DNA of 5,854 bases from an uncultured Gemmobacter sp. (GTDB taxonomy: Bacteria; Pseudomonadota; Alphaproteobacteria; Rhodobacterales; Rhodobacteraceae): contig CALKAA010000086.1 in NCBI GenBank assembly GCA_937983495.1, positions 1 through 5,854 of the forward strand, given 5' to 3'. Below, in pieces: positions 5,388 through 5,854 of this stretch. The position numbers were made by a program, and so were the translations under genes. Under the pieces are notes generated by a model. The model was not told the DNA's origin and made no database searches. It saw only the letters and a list, made by a program, of their open reading frames with translations. Position 1 is the first letter of the stretch. The number at the start of each line of letters is the position of its first letter.

Positions 5388-5603
5388 ATGGACTGGCTTG
5401 TGGCACTCGGCGCGACAATTTCGCTGATCGGCATTGCAGGGCTGATCTGGTGCGTGCTGCTGGCGCTGAATGCCCGCAAATCGTCGCCCAGCGAGGACAT
5501 CATGCGCGCGCGCCTGCAAAAGGTCGTGCTGCTGAACATGGGGGCGCTTGGCGTCTCGGCACTGGGGCTGATGATCGTGGTCACCGGCATCCTGCTGGGC
5601 TGA
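5388..5603 (+). CDS. Conserved-looking small membrane protein with two transmembrane helices
   Basis: The 71-residue product begins MDWLVALGATISLIG. It has two hydrophobic segments, residues ~4-27 and ~46-70, joined by a polar, basic loop (ARKSSPSEDIMRARLQK). This predicts a small inner-membrane helical hairpin. Small proteins of this type are, to my recollection, common uncharacterised proteins in Rhodobacteraceae; no function can be assigned. ATG 5388 is chosen because GAGG lies 8 nt upstream and the hydrophobic segment begins at once. An in-frame ATG at 5319, with a weaker AAGG, would add 23 polar residues. It is divergent from the RutE-like gene, and its stop is 4 bp from the stop of the convergent gene at 5608 with no terminator hairpin between them. 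Confidence 0.75.
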   Translation: MDWLVALGATISLIGIAGLIWCVLLALNARKSSPSEDIMRARLQKVVLLNMGALGVSALGLMIVVTGILLG

Positions 5604-5607
5604 GCCT

Positions 5608-5854
5608 TCATCCCAGGCTGGAGAACCGCGCGCCTTTGGCCGCCAGATCGGCGAGAACCGGGGCCATGCCCCAGATTTCGGGCGCTTCTTCGGCCCACTG
5701 CTCCAGATCGCGGCGCAGGATCATGACGCCACGCCGATCGGCCCAGAACATCGGCCCGCCCTCCCAGCGAGGAAAGGCCTGCGCGGCCACCATGGCGAAG
5801 ATCCCCTTGATCCCGTTGTCACGCGCGCCCTCCATCACCGTCAGCCCGGGGGCG
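5608..5854 (-). CDS. C-terminal end of a probable multifunctional 3-hydroxyacyl-CoA dehydrogenase / enoyl-CoA hydratase (5' part beyond window)
   Basis: The frame is open to the right edge, giving 81 visible C-terminal residues, so the true start lies outside. The motif AFPRWEGGPMFWADRRG, followed by a helix, then APEIW..AP.L..L..KGARF, resembles the C-terminus of peroxisomal-type bifunctional beta-oxidation enzymes, which carry GFPRW.GGPMF.A...G and end with a similar P.L..L...G segment. These enzymes hydrate enoyl-CoA and oxidise 3-hydroxyacyl-CoA with NAD+ in the cytoplasm. The residues just before the motif (EGARDNGIKGIFAMVAAQ) do not match the usual DID...GYGFP pattern well, so this may be a divergent subgroup. 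It converges with the small membrane protein gene 4 bp away. The assignment rests on one motif and its surroundings. Confidence 0.6.
   Translation of the reverse strand, partial: APGLTVMEGARDNGIKGIFAMVAAQAFPRWEGGPMFWADRRGVMILRRDLEQWAEEAPEIWGMAPVLADLAAKGARFSSLG

Noticed and set aside
5213..5698. 161-codon minus-strand open frame across the small membrane protein gene
   Set aside because: It overlaps three better-supported features, lacks any motif, and is opposite a typical two-helix membrane protein.

Overview
The window reads as a high-GC alphaproteobacterial chromosome segment, most likely Rhodobacteraceae. The best taxonomic marker is a GapR/DUF2312 protein, a family largely confined to Alphaproteobacteria. 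The strongly GC-biased third codon positions and the RTX proteins carrying pre-peptidase (PPC) modules also fit that group. The genus cannot be told from the sequence.

Left half (1-4170): two large RTX-type, calcium-binding, presumably type I-secreted proteins are transcribed divergently from a 445-bp intergenic region. The minus-strand gene (1-1193, running off the left edge) is built almost entirely of RTX nonapeptide blocks and has two beta-roll-plus-cap units. The plus-strand gene (1639-4170) encodes six PPC-like modules of about 113 residues in tandem, then seven RTX nonapeptides and a C-terminal secretion region. Neither shows a Sec signal peptide or an enzymatic domain. Both look like exported structural, adhesive or matrix proteins. 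No ABC transporter, HlyD or TolC gene is present here.

The shared intergenic region is the most interesting part. Each gene is preceded by a near-identical 16-base element, GTTAACCTTTnnGCGG, in the same orientation relative to its own transcription. Between the two copies lies an 11-bp perfect inverted repeat enclosing a 14-bp perfect palindrome. This suggests the two secreted proteins are co-regulated. A 32-codon small ORF ends inside the ribosome binding site of the PPC/RTX gene.

Right half (4171-5854): a strong bidirectional terminator (4202-4227) separates the PPC/RTX gene from convergent gapR (nucleoid-associated protein). A RutE/HadB-type nitroreductase-family gene follows on the same strand, upstream of gapR. 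A short divergent region with a 6-5-6 inverted repeat leads to a 71-residue, two-helix membrane protein on the plus strand. This meets, 4 bp apart, the 3' end of a minus-strand gene whose C-terminus resembles multifunctional 3-hydroxyacyl-CoA dehydrogenases. These right-hand genes look like ordinary housekeeping content with no visible functional link to the RTX pair.

The long open frames opposite the RTX and PPC genes are shadows of their repetitive, GC-rich codons and are not annotated.
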